Origin: Cristatella mucedo
Lineage: Eukaryota; Bryozoa; Phylactolaemata; Cristatellidae
Direction of reading: 5' to 3'
Assembly (NCBI GenBank): GCA_009760855.2
Contig: WPIO01000053.1
Coordinates: forward strand, 1,138,501-1,202,500
Length of the DNA: 64,000 nucleotides
The translations under genes and the position numbers were made by a program. The notes beneath the pieces were generated by a model. The model was not told the DNA's origin, ran no database searches, and saw only the letters and a program-made list of their open reading frames with translations. Positions 45,085 to 55,864 of the stretch are shown piece by piece (the stretch's first letter is position 1; each line of letters starts with the position of its first letter).

Positions 45085-45418
45085 ACGCTCCCAAAGCCTG
45101 GAACTCACTCCCGACGTGTATCGTGACATCTCCTGACTTGTCCATATTTAAAAAGAAAAACGCATCTACTTATCACAGCATTTAATGTGCTTCGTCCTAT
45201 ATGTGCTTATGCGTGCTAGCACTGTGCATGCTGTCGCTAACCACACTTGCATGTTTACCCTGTGCATGTCACCCCTAACCGTGTTATTCTCGTTATTTAT
45301 CGAGCGTGCTACCACTAACCATTCGACCGTGCTTCCTTTGCAGCAGATGTAAAGTACCTAGAAAGAGTGCGAGTTCTCCAAGGGTACTAAATCAATTGCG
45401 TTATTACTGTTGTTATTA
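45085..45418 (+). mobile_element. LINE-A, strongly 5'-truncated
   Basis: Begins at [11 protein letters not shown], followed by a shortened ORF end, the 3' UTR and the hairpin ending near 45405. Moderately diverged. Confidence 0.85.
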
Positions 45419-45926
45419 AACGCAAGGCTACGTACGCACGCGGCAAGCAGCAGGTTCAGCGGAAGTCCAGAAACTTCGGCAGGCCCAGCAGAAGCTGCTG
45501 TAGTCCAAAAGTTAATTGCAAACTGGACCCTGGCATAATTAGCAAACGGCTGACTGACCCTGTCTTCAAATCGCTCTGTAAACTCAGCGGGTGAATAGCG
45601 AACAATATAGACATATTGAAAACTAGCGATTGCTCGCGAGGAGGCAATTCATTGCCCTGTCGCCTTAGTGCCGAATTAAGGTGGACACCCAACCGGCAGC
45701 GGGGGAGCCGAAAGGCAGGATTGCCCCCCCCCATAATGAGGTAGCCAGCTGGGCCCCCTAGACGAAAAAATCGCGCTTTAGTTATACTCAATGTACAAAC
45801 GCCGAGCTCCCGTCGAATGATCGCTAAGATTTACGCTATAGCTTTTCAGTAATCGCACGACTGGCTGCGCGCCTGCTTGAAAATCCTGCTGGGGGTCTCG
45901 CCGCCTGCAAGAAAGAATGTCCATCT

Positions 45927-45983
45927 TGCCCCTCCCTCCCTCCCTCCCTCCCTCCCTCCCTCCCTCCCTCCCTCCCTCCCTCC
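45927..45983 (+). repeat. (CCCT)n tetranucleotide repeat
   Basis: About 13 CCCT units followed by ccgtccgtcg. Confidence 0.97.
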
Positions 45984-46136
45984 GTCCGTCGCAATCGGGC
46001 GACGCTCCGCCGCATCCGCCCAGGATTCCGTCACATTGACGCTGCTGCTGCTGCTACTGCTGCAGCACTCGGCCGGTCAACTTATGTCGACTGAGCGTAG
46101 GCGGAAACGTTAGATATGCCAAGACTGTGTATGTAG

Positions 46137-46232
46137 CTATATATATATATTTCTGTCTAAATACTTACCTAGCTACCCACACGAGTGCACACACACGAAC
46201 GCGAGTGCGAACACATAAACACAAACGCAAGC

Positions 46233-46263
<31 letters not shown>

Positions 46264-46350
46264 TATATATAAGTATATATATATATAAGTAATAAGTTTA
46301 TATAAGTAATAAGTATATATAAGTATATATATATATATATATACATACTT
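46137..46350 (+). repeat. AT-rich microsatellite cluster
   Basis: (TA)n runs interspersed with aagtatat and acacac blocks. Confidence 0.92.
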
Positions 46351-46387
46351 ACAGACATTTCCCTCTATATACACCTATATACGCTTA

Positions 46388-46650
46388 CGGACGCACTCCT
46401 ATTGCCGACTACGGCACATCCTTTTCGGCGGTCCTGAGCTGCCACTTCTATGCTACTCAGTACCTCAACTGCTCTCCTGACTCGGCTATGTTTCCCACTT
46501 TCTCCTTGTAGCGTGAGACGAAGTCTGTTGGGTACCGAATGCGTACCGAAAGCCGCTTAGGCTGTGAGTGCGCTATACAAAACTCTCCTGCGTAACACCC
46601 ACATGGTCTTTATGAGTTTGTGGACTCACAGACGGAGATACATTACATAC
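46388..46650 (+). mobile_element. LINE-B 3' end fragment
   Basis: From the DYGTSFSAVLSCHF region through the 3' UTR (aaagccgcttaggctgtgag, gcgctatacaaaac) to tacattacata. Little diverged. Confidence 0.88.
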
Positions 46651-46963
46651 GCAGACGGAGAGACGCAGTAGAGACGGCTGCTCAGGCCGGCGGATCAATT
46701 GCGCTGTAGGCATACGTCTGCCGGTCTGTTAGGGAGGGCTGGGGCCGGAAAAGGCGTGGAGCTCTCCTCGTGGCGTTTTTCGCGGGAGCGCGGGGTCAGG
46801 CTCGCTAGCGCAGGAGCACGGACGGACCGGCAGCCGGACGAGCGGAGCTGGGGGGGCGGAGCCCCACGTGACCAGTGCACTGGAGCATGTCCCGCGACGC
46901 CGGCCCGCAGTTGGCCGCTCGATTGAGGACAGGCGGCGCGGCATTCGACCGAGCGCCGACCCG

Positions 46964-46996
46964 ATGAGAGATCAGCAGCGCCTCTCGCCGACCAAG
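46964..46996 (+). CDS. Candidate short first exon in CpG island
   Basis: The ATG at 46964 opens 11 codons (MRDQQRLSPTK) ending at donor AAG|GTACGC in phase 0, inside a strongly CpG-rich island. This is the layout of a housekeeping-type first exon. No downstream exon was identified, so this is only suggestive. Confidence 0.18.
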
Positions 46997-47234
46997 GTAC
47001 GCACCGCGCCTGCGTGCGATTCACCCCCTCCTCCTCCGCCGCCGCCGCCGCCGCCGCCGCCTGCGCTCCGCCGGGAGAGGGGGTCGCTGCGCGGGCGCGC
47101 GCGGCGATTTGCCGCACGGGCTCCGCAAGGGCGCCGAAGCGGCTCCGAAGGCGAGGCCCTCCCTGCTGGAGATAAAAGGATTCGCGCGCGCGCTCGCTGG
47201 GCCCCCCGAGTCGAGCCGCCCCGCCGCGGCCGAA

Positions 47235-47455
47235 CCGCTCGGCCGTAGCCCTCGCGCCGCCGAGGCTCGCCGCTCGGCCGTAGCCCTCGCGCCGCCGAGG
47301 CTCGCCGCTCGGCCGTAGCCCTCGCGCCGCCGAGGCTCGCCGCTCGGCCGTAGCCCTCGCGCCGCCGAGGCTCGCCGCTCGGCCGTAGCCCTCGCGCCGC
47401 CGAGGCTCGCCGCTCGGCCGTAGCCCTCGCGCCGCCGAGGCTCGCCGCCGCCGTA
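47235..47455 (+). repeat. 35-bp CpG-rich minisatellite, six units plus a partial
   Basis: Units begin at 47235, 47270, 47305, 47340, 47375 and 47410 with ccgctcggccgtagccctcg, essentially identical to one another. A degenerate seventh follows. Because 35 is not a multiple of three, the array cycles through frames, and the minus strand stays open. Confidence 0.97.
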
Positions 47456-48052
47456 TTCCTCGCGCCGCCGCGGCCCCTCATCGTCCAGCGGCTAGGTGCG
47501 CGGTTCGTTCGCCGGGCGCTGGGTGACGCGGCCGCTCGCCGCCGCGTGCCAGCCTTGGCTCTCAGCCAAAGGAGCAACTAGGTGGTCGCCGCCGCCGGCG
47601 GCGGCGGCGTTCATTGCGGGGGAGGAGCGGAGGCGCCCGTTCCTCCGCGGGTCGAGGCCCGGCGCTCCGACCCATAGGCCGCGCGGTAACCTGTTTACGC
47701 TCCTGCCGCGGCGCCGGCTGGCGGCGGATGCCCTAAGGTTGTGCCAGCTCCCCTGTACTGCCAGCTGGCTCGTCAGCCGCCCCATAGGTTACGGGAGGTC
47801 GTCGAGACGCCATATTTTTCATGTATCTTCATGTAGCCTGGCGGCCCTCGCATTGTTTGTAGCTCTTAGGGGAGGGGGAGGAGGTCAGTCGGTGCTTGAG
47901 CCTGCCTCATTACAGCGGCGCCTCTGAGAGTACCGGAAAAAAAGATGTCGCCCTCGAGGCGCCATGCTGGTAGATTGATTCCCCAGGCTATATCTGTTCA
48001 GTGGATTCGCTGGGGCGTGCTTACCAGCTCGCTGGTGGGCTCTGGCTGCCAC

Positions 48053-48165
48053 GGAGCAGCAGCTGCTGCTTGCCGCCTGCTGCCAGCTGCTGCTGCTGCT
48101 CCGCCGATTGCTGCTGCTGCCTCCAGTCGTGCGACAGCAGCAGCAGCAGCAGTAGCAGCCAGAGA
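48053..48165. repeat. Imperfect CTG/CAG cluster
   Basis: ctgctgctg-type runs (48063-48115) followed by cagcagcagcagcagcag (about 48135-48155), able to pair with each other. Confidence 0.85.
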
Positions 48166-48982
48166 TACGCCCTCCCTCGGCACCCAAGTAGGCTGGCAGA
48201 CGGCGAAGCACCGCCTACTTCCATGCTGCCGTTTGCTGACAATTCTCTTTGATCGCCAGCCCTCACCTAGCGCGACCCAGCGCTGACCCCTTACCATCGC
48301 TGACCCCCCCCCCCACCCACTTGCCTGCACCGACTTCCCCACCAGAGTGCCAAGCCACCGTGCCACTGCCCACCCCACCCCAACCCACCTTCTGCCAGCT
48401 CCAAACCGAGTCCACTGGTTAAGCTCCCACTCCTGGCTTCTATGTAGACCTCCTCTGCCTCATTAGCTGGCAGCTAACCTGCCTGAAAAGGAACCGACAT
48501 GGCTGGCCAGACACAGTCCTTCCTACTCGGCGCCCCAGGGGCTGCTGCTGCAGCTCAGTGCTACAGACTCCCAGCTTCTTGCAGCGAACCTGTCTACCCC
48601 GAAACAAGGAGTCCCTCCATTTTCCTAGCAACCAATTCCCCTGTTCTCTAGCAACGAATTACTCCATCCCCAAGCAACGGATCCCCCACACCAGCATGTA
48701 CTGAATCCCCAGCAGCTGTCAATCTGTTAGCTCACCGTCGGTGGCTGTTGTCCACAGGGCACCTGCAGTGCTGTGCCGCATGTGTGTGGCTCCGTGGACA
48801 GCTGACCTAAGGAAAGTCGGCCGAAGACGATCGCACAAGCTCAGAGGGCATTCTGGAAAGAGATGGTGCAGAGCAGATGTGCTATCTATGCAACCTGCAG
48901 GGCTACAGCCAAACCTGTGGAGACCCACAGGCCCAAAGTTCCAATGCACCCAAATTCTGGAGCTAACTGCAGATGATTGTCA

Positions 48983-49016
48983 CGTGATCGTCAGATCTGC
49001 AGATCTGACGATCACG
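48983..49016. repeat. 34-bp perfect palindrome
   Basis: cgtgatcgtcagatctg and its exact reverse complement meet with no spacer at 48999/49000, the centre being ctgcag. Confidence 0.97.
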
Positions 49017-49980
49017 ACGATCCTGACATTTCCCATCTGCGTGAACAGTTTGCTACGTCTTGATACGTGATGACACTGAGCATGCTAAGATCAATAAGTT
49101 TACATGCCTCCATTTAGGCATATGATGATTGTCTGGCCAGAGATTTATTGTAGTTCTCATGACAGCTATACCACCCATAGTAATAGTAGCAATGATGCTA
49201 ATAATAATTATCACGATGGTGATTATGTGTAGGCCAGGAGTCATCAGGGAGAATCCATACAATCGCGGCTGGACTGACATCGATCGTGTCATGCCTATGC
49301 CAGCCAGCCGAGCAGGAACTGTGTGTGGCTGCAGCAACAGTGGCCACTGCTGTCATGCGGCTGACAAATTTTCTGTTCGGCGTGGCTTCTCCGGGCTCTG
49401 CAGAGACTGCATGTCCTCAGTGGCTAAGACACCGAGGACATGCAGACTCTAGGGCGTGTGTACGGTTCGGTATGTTCTCCTCAGTCATCTATGAGTATCC
49501 ATCCTCCGATGGTAGCTGGTCGTTGGCCTGCATGAGCGAGCAGCCTCGCTCTCGACGGCACACTACTTCCGTGACCAGCTGCCCACGCTGTGGTGTGGCA
49601 AAGTCCCACGTTCGCAACGGTGCTTTAGTGCAGCGACAGCGCAGGCAGCTGCAGAGCGGCAGCATGTCAGCAGCATCATCATCAGCAGCAGTGGTAGCGT
49701 AAACAGCAGCTGCGGCAGCAGCGGCAGCTCGTGTGGGGTGTCAGCTGTGGTTGTCATTCGCCCTGTACATTGGCAGTCGTCAAGTCACCTTGAGTTATAC
49801 CACGACAAGCAGCTGACCAATCAAATAGCAAAGGCAGAGACCCAGTGTGTGGACATTGCCCATCCTCTAAGTGAGCATGTAAGAAGGTCAGCTTATTCAA
49901 CAGGCTCATTTATATAACATCAGCAGCAGTGGAGCCTTACTGAGCTTGCAGTGGGGCTGCAGACAGAACTGCCTAACACT

Positions 49981-50029
49981 GGACTCAAAACCCCACGATG
50001 CGCGACCCAGGTCGTGGGGTTTTGAGTCC
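49981..50029. repeat. 18-bp-arm foldback with SINE-like arm
   Basis: ggactcaaaaccccacga pairs with tcgtggggttttgagtcc across 13 nt. The right arm resembles the SINE B-box region (aggtcgtgg...gtcctgc). Confidence 0.95.
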
Positions 50030-50261
50030 TGCATTTTTCTCTGAGTACCTTGCATCCTTGGGCTGTGACCTGGTTTGTGTGTGCGCGAATGTATGTGTGT
50101 GTGTGTGTGTCTCTGTGCGAGCGTGTTCGTTCGGCGTATGTGCTTGCTTAGGTGCTGCTACGTGTTTCAGCATATGCAGTACATTAATAAAATTGCTCGG
50201 TTTATACACATGTCGAAGGCCTTCTTTCGTTCATGTAGGTCAGCATAGATAAATGAAGAGA

Positions 50262-50410
50262 AGCTAGATAGATATATATATAGAGAGACAGATAGGGAGA
50301 AGCTAGATATATATAGACAGATAAGGAGAAGCCAGATATAAATAGATAGATAAGGAAAAGCTAGATATAAATAGATAGATAAAGGAAAAGCTAGATATAA
50401 ATAGATAGGC
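50262..50410 (+). repeat. ~33-bp tandem repeat (agatagataagg/aaagctagatataa)
   Basis: About five units, with the later three nearly identical. Confidence 0.88.
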
Positions 50411-50689
50411 AGCCAGCCATAGTCGTCCTTTGTCTGTGCTTGTGCACATGCTGAGCAATCTACCGGGTCGAGGAGGGCTAGTCTACCGGGTCAACGGTAC
50501 AGAACTGACATTCCATAAGTGTTGCTGGGTAAGTATCAAAGTCGTATCATCATCAAGCCGATAGTGTGACCAGTGATTGGCAGTAGCAGCCTAGCATAGA
50601 CGCTACGAATAAAACTTAAAAGGTTACCTTTGTACTCATATTACTCTGTTTAACAGTAGGAGACGAAAGGGGGGAGAACCACCGATGAA

Positions 50690-50790
50690 CTAATAATTCG
50701 ATCGTGCTTCCTTTGCAGCAAATGTAAAGCGCCTAGAAAGAGATTGAGTTCTCCGAGGGTGCTTTATCGAGTGTATTATTATTATATATT
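50690..50790 (+). mobile_element. LINE-A 3' terminal 100 bp
   Basis: Only the end of the 3' UTR, the hairpin (aaagcgcctag...gggtgcttt) and an (ATT)n tail remain. Confidence 0.85.
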
Positions 50791-50799
50791 ATTATATAC

Positions 50800-50895
50800 A
50801 AGAGAGAGGGGAAAGAGAGAAGAGAGTGACGAGGAGACCGAGCTGAGGGAGCAGAGACACACAGAGAGAGAGAGACAGAGAGGGACAGGAAAGAC

Positions 50896-50927
<32 letters not shown>

Positions 50928-50935
50928 TCAATATA
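50800..50935 (+). repeat. GA-rich microsatellite
   Basis: Imperfect then pure (GA)n following an AT-rich LINE-A tail. Confidence 0.92.
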
Positions 50936-51807
50936 TATACAGATACCGGTATAGACCGAGTGAGACAGCCAAGAGGGACTGAGAGAGTTGTGAGAGAGAA
51001 GAGAGACAAGAGGATTGCCATTCGACAGTCTGACACCGATCGCTTAGCCAGTCTTGTAGTGCTTAATCTGTTGCATATATCGTCCTCTATCTCGAGCAAT
51101 TGTATAATTTGTCACATTTTCCTGACCTAAGGTATGCCTACATGAGAGGTTTGACGTGCGTGCTTGACGGAACTGTACGGCTGCTGCCTGTCACACCGCA
51201 AACACGTTCTAGTGCCATACCCACGAGCTGGTCGAGGGAGGAAGTTTGATCCAGTGCGAACCCACCGCACTGGTCAAGCTGTTGACAACCGGCTCCCTAT
51301 TCACTCTGCAGTCAATGGAAGTTGATTGCTCATTCAGAAAGCTGATGAAGCAGAAGCAGCGTCAAGTCCTTGAAGTTAGTTCACTGTTCGGCTGCAGCCG
51401 ATTGTGCAGTTGTGGGCGTGTAGTGGACCCACTGGCTATGAGCAGGACAGCTGGCTGGCTGGCTGGCTGACTCCACCCACTGCTCAGAGCAGTAGAGGCA
51501 GCTGAACTTCGACTCTTCAGCTTTGTTACCTCTGCTGCCTGACCACTCTTCACTCTGATTGTCAGGGGTGTGCGGGACACGACACCAGCCGCGCACGCTA
51601 CTGCGACTGCTATGCAGTCCCAAGGGGCCTCTGTCCCAACTGCCGACCGCAGGCTGCAGCTTTTAATTGGCACCGTTGCACCGGTTGTATTCTACTACTA
51701 GCCGATGTTAAACATTCAGACAGGGGCCAGAGTAGGAACTCGACCAAGAATCTCTGTCATTGAGGCAGCCGGAACACTACATCTGCGGCAGGTGAGAGCA
51801 CACTCAC

Positions 51808-51858
51808 GCGCACACACACACAACACAGACACCCACACACACACACACACACACACAG
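51808..51858 (+). repeat. (CA)n microsatellite
   Basis: Two CA runs separated by gacacc. Confidence 0.93.
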
Positions 51859-52862
51859 AGGCATAACACTCAAGGCCACTGGTTCAACATCCAGGCCATG
51901 ACCTTCAGGCTGCTTTCCCAAATAGGGGGTGGGGCTGCCTTCCTTGACCTCACCTTCCTCCCTGCAGCTAGGAAGGCCGGAATGCAAGGTTGCATGCAGA
52001 GGGCATTTCACTCTCGATAGAAAGCAAGGCAGCTATTACCGGTGCATCCGGGTGGCTCGGGTGAAATGATAAGCGGTCGAGGCCTTATGTGGCCTGACCA
52101 CTGTCAACGTGGACCAGCTTGAGGAGGGGGTGGGTTCTGCAGGAAGGATGACCACTGCACGGTCAAAGCCTGGGACTGCTTACCATCATCGCGGGAGGCA
52201 CTGAAGCTCAAAGCCTGGTCAGCTCAACCTGCTCCTCAGAGCTCCCAGTGGCTCTGCGGCCAAGAGTGCTGCCAAGGGCTGCACACATGCCTCCCGATGT
52301 GGCCTCTCGTTGTTGACTGCTGTTCCCCATTTCTGCAAAAGTGCCATGTCACGTTAGCCGTCGCGTGAGGATATCTTTATGCACATGGCCACAAAGTCAA
52401 GTACTTAATCTGAGGGCTGGGTCCTCAGCCAAAAATTTGGACAGTGATGTATGGTGCTTAGTTACTGTCTGGTATGTCAAACTAGGCCTGAGAGCGATTC
52501 GTCGAGACTATGACTGGGGAGGCTGACCTGTTAGGGCCATTTTGGAATGCAGCTATCGAACATCAATCTTGATTTGCTCAATGCCTGGCTGGAAGTGCCA
52601 GTAGTGTATCCCGACTGATTTCATCTGAAAGCAATGTTGCTCATTAACCCCATTCGAGTTCAATTAAATATCTTGGTCTGGCAAATGGTCGTTGCTCAAT
52701 GGGATAATTTAAATGGCTCGTTAGTGAGTCCTAAGAAAATCATGTATCTTGAGTTCTATCGCGAGCTTTACCACAAAGTTTCAGAGTTGATCACTGTTGG
52801 ATTTGTGCGAACAGTCGCTCCCAACAAGGATAGTATCGACAATATGGAGATTTGCTTGCGAC

Positions 52863-52894
52863 TCCTCTCCTAATCGGAATCGATTAGGAGAGGA
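52863..52894. repeat. 14-bp-arm perfect foldback
   Basis: tcctctcctaatcg and cgattaggagagga are separated by gaat. Confidence 0.95.
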
Positions 52895-53499
52895 CCACTG
52901 CCACTAGCCTGCCATGCCATCAGTTGATACGATAATCCGTCACCGATCGTTGAAGAAGCTCTAGTTGTCGACAATGTCGGTCCACTGGTCTGCTGGCCCT
53001 GCAACAGTTACTCGGGCCACGGCATGACTGAGTCGCATTCGAGCAGGATGCCACTGCGATTTCTGGCAGGAATTACTGGCCTTCTCTCCATCATCAGCAC
53101 CTTCTCCAGCTAGCCGAGGTTCGACCACCGATCGGCTAGCAGCAAGCTTTTTAGGAAGCTGGGAATTAATTTTCACTCGTCTGCTGCCCTCGAGGGAGGT
53201 AGCTGGGCAGCGCCTGGACCAAAGCAGAAGTAGCACACAAGACAGTGCCGACTTTGTGCTGCCGGGAACTCAGAGCTAGGGGCCCTCGTTATCATTCGCC
53301 TCTGTGTCCCGGGTCATTCTATCTCTGAGTCTATTGTTTGCCTTCTGTTTCTTTGTGTCTGTCACTGTCTGTCACTGCTACGCTCTGCTCGTGTCTGTCC
53401 GTTTGCTAGTCGAACTGCTTCACTTGCTGCATTCATAATAATAATAATACATTATGATAGCGACCTTAAGACTAAACCTTCCAGGCACTACACATATGC

Positions 53500-54200
53500 T
53501 CGCTCCACGGTGGCTTGCATAGAATTTAACTAGCTCCTTAGTTTTGTCTCGGCCAGATTACTGTAATTCCCTTTTGGCTTGGCTAGTGAAAAAAGCCAAC
53601 AGGCCACCGAAGCTAGCAATTAATATGGCTGCAAGGCTAGTTTTTAAGTCCCGGAGGTTTGAGCACGTGTCTCCTTTGCTAAAAGAGCAAGGGTGGCTGC
53701 CGGTTTATCAACGGATACAGAGTACAGTTCTAACGCTGACCCACAAGGCCCGCTACGGCTTGGCTCCTTCGCACCTAGCTGAGCTGCTGCACCAGTTTCA
53801 GCCTCCTCTTGCCCTCAGGTCCTGTGTGGGCAATAAATTGGCCATTCCACTTCTTCTTATAAAGACCGTGGGCGACAGAAGATTTCGCTCTGAATGATAC
53901 TAGACTGTGGAGCTCGCTTCCACGATTCTTATACAACAACTTCTCTCCTTCTGCCCACTATGGCACATCCTTTCCACCCGTCCTGAGCTGCTACTTCCCA
54001 TGCTACACACGACCTCGACTGCTCTCCTGCCTCTGCTATGTTTTTCACTTTGTCTTTGGTTCGTGAGATGTAGTCTGTTGGCAATGGAATGCGTACCGAA
54101 AGCCGTTTACGCTGTGAGTGAGCTATTCAAAGCTCTCCTGCGTAATGCCCACATACACTTTGTGAATTTGTGGAGCTGCTGGCGGAGATACAAAGGAAAC
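53500..54200 (+). mobile_element. LINE-B C-terminal half, right-hand part of a large inverted repeat arm
   Basis: It encodes LSRPDYCNSLLAWLVKKANR, FEHVSPLLKEQGWLPVYQRI and LTLTHKARYGLAPSHLAELL, then LKTVGDR, the 3' UTR and a degraded tail. The N-terminal side is replaced by non-coding sequence (53281-53500) that is also present in the antisense copy at 55865. Confidence 0.9.
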
Positions 54201-54643
54201 ATTTCAATATGTTTAGTGATAACATGCACAGTGTGAGCATGCAAAAACACGCGAAGCATTGCTAGTCGGACAGCGGCTTTGTCACGGACAGACATGTATG
54301 GACCGACGAGCTGCCTAGCTGCAGTTCATCTGGCAGCAGCTAGCTCGTCGGGGGAGGAGAGCTTGAGATGGGGGCTTGATTTGAAATAATCTGCCTTTGC
54401 TAGTAATGGGAGTCGTGATGCTGACTCGAAGGCCGGCTCGAGGCTTTCATTTAAAGCCTTCAATAATTTAATAATAATAATAAAAGTCTTGTTAATTTAG
54501 GGGCTAGTGGATTAAGTACAGATAAGCATCGTATGGCTGTTTAAGTACAGATAAGCAAGCTGTAGTATGGTTGTTACCCATAAGTTGAAGTGCAGATATG
54601 TTGCATGTAGGAGTAGCAACTTTCCATGATTTGTGTGTGTGTT

Positions 54644-54688
<45 letters not shown>

Positions 54689-55589
54689 CGCGCGCGCGTG
54701 TGTGCGCGCGCGAGATTAAGGGGTTGGATGATCAAAGTGCTGTGCGCTATTTCGTGATCCTGCCGACATTTGGCAATAGGAGTTGTCTCTCTAAAGCAGA
54801 TCTGCTGAAATCAATCACAGACTGCCTGGTAACTAAGGATCATAGAAGCTTGTGGAATAATCCGAAATCACACTAAATGCTCGAAAGAAACATTTGCAGA
54901 GGTTGCAGTGTAAATTGGCAGACGAAAACAATAGCAGGGCATGTCCTCACAAGAGATTCCTAGAGGATTGCTACCGGCTTGAGGTCCAGGCTAGCTGCAC
55001 ATCTACCAGCAGCCACAGCAACAGCAGTAGCCATTGGTGGAGCTTGTGGAGCTCGAGCAATGAAGCCTTGCCCTGATTGGTCAGCCGTGCAGCAGCAGCA
55101 GCTGCTGCTACTGCTGCTGCACGGCTCGTGCCTCGATGCTGGTTTACTTTCTGTCCTTCCATCCCCCACGTAATTGACAGCAGCTGCACACCCTGCACTG
55201 GCCTCCAGTGTCTCCTTTGCCTTACTGCCAGTCGAAACAATTGCCAGCCACAGTCAGTTGTAGGCGGCCAGTCGCTGGCTGACAGAGGAGCCCTCAGGAG
55301 CGCTAGCACAGACAGACCAGGTGGAACCAGGTGCCAACAGGTGTAAACAGGCACTCGAGACTGAGTGAACACTCGAGCCCCCCCCCCCGGCCCCCACCCA
55401 CCCCATCCTCCACCCTACAGATCGGCCATCTCTCGGATCTCAGACCCACCAGGTGTCTCTGCTCACGTTTTACCTATGACCTCTCACCCCCCACGGGACA
55501 TGCCGGCTGCTATCTGCCTCAGTGTGCCACATCCTTCGTTCTTCGTCTGTACTAGGACGAGTCTCCTCTCTCTCAAGTACCTTTTTTCG
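54201..55589. other. Spacer of the large inverted repeat
   Basis: Unique-looking sequence with a GT/CG tract, CAG-rich stretches (54980-55130) and a C-rich run near 55379. No gene recognised. Confidence 0.45.
54634..54714 (+). repeat. (GT)n-(CG)n alternating purine-pyrimidine tract
   Basis: About 25 GT units run into gcgtgcgcgcgcgcgtgtgt, a sequence with strong Z-DNA potential. Confidence 0.93.
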
Positions 55590-55670
55590 TAATAATTATA
55601 ATAAAAATAATCTGTCGTCTGCAAGAGAGCTTAATCTGTAACCAGGCGCTTTACATTTGCCACGGGGCTC
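55590..55670 (-). mobile_element. Possible LINE-A 3' end remnant
   Basis: An A/T-rich tail followed by a degraded antisense hairpin ending ggcgctttacatttgc. Short and diverged. Confidence 0.45.
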
Positions 55671-55864
55671 ACGCCCAAGACCGAAAGTGAGCATGTTTGA
55701 CCTTGGCTGGCAGTCTGGATCTCATATCAAAGGTAAAAAAAAACAGCTGGTCCTTCATGGGATCTCAGTGGACTCACGGCCCTCTTTGCAGTACACTCAA
55801 GGCAATTCTTTCCCTTGTGATAATAATAATAATGATCATAATTATAATAGTAGTGATGAAACTT

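Larger units (their letters stand above)
46690..47800. promoter_or_regulatory. CpG-rich island
   Basis: About 1.1 kb with strikingly high G+C and undepleted CpG compared with all surrounding DNA. It contains a CCG run (47034-47062), a 35-bp minisatellite and a candidate first exon. Could mark a promoter; direction is not determinable. Confidence 0.6.
47801..49980. other. Unassigned sequence downstream of the CpG island
   Basis: CAG/CTG-rich stretches, a C-rich run near 48306 and several short frames, one Cys-rich (about 49315-49450), without recognisable domains. The perfect palindrome at 48983 lies here. Exons of a CpG-island gene could be hidden here, but none is supported. Confidence 0.4.
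51131..53280. other. Unassigned sequence
   Basis: No repeat family recognised apart from the CA run and a 14-bp-arm foldback. Open frames are short and without motifs. Confidence 0.45.

Noticed and set aside
46972-47577. 201-codon Arg/Ala/Gly frame on the minus strand
   Set aside because: Created by the 35-bp minisatellite and CpG-rich composition; no start context, splice signals or domain.
48600-48700. Three cctagcaac/aagcaac motifs resembling RFX X-box half sites
   Set aside because: Half sites only, degenerate spacing, and no recognisable gene nearby.
49315-49450. Cys-rich frame (GHCCHAADKF, GLCRDC) as a possible zinc finger
   Set aside because: Spacing does not fit a zinc-finger family I know, and there are no splice signals or repeats of the motif.
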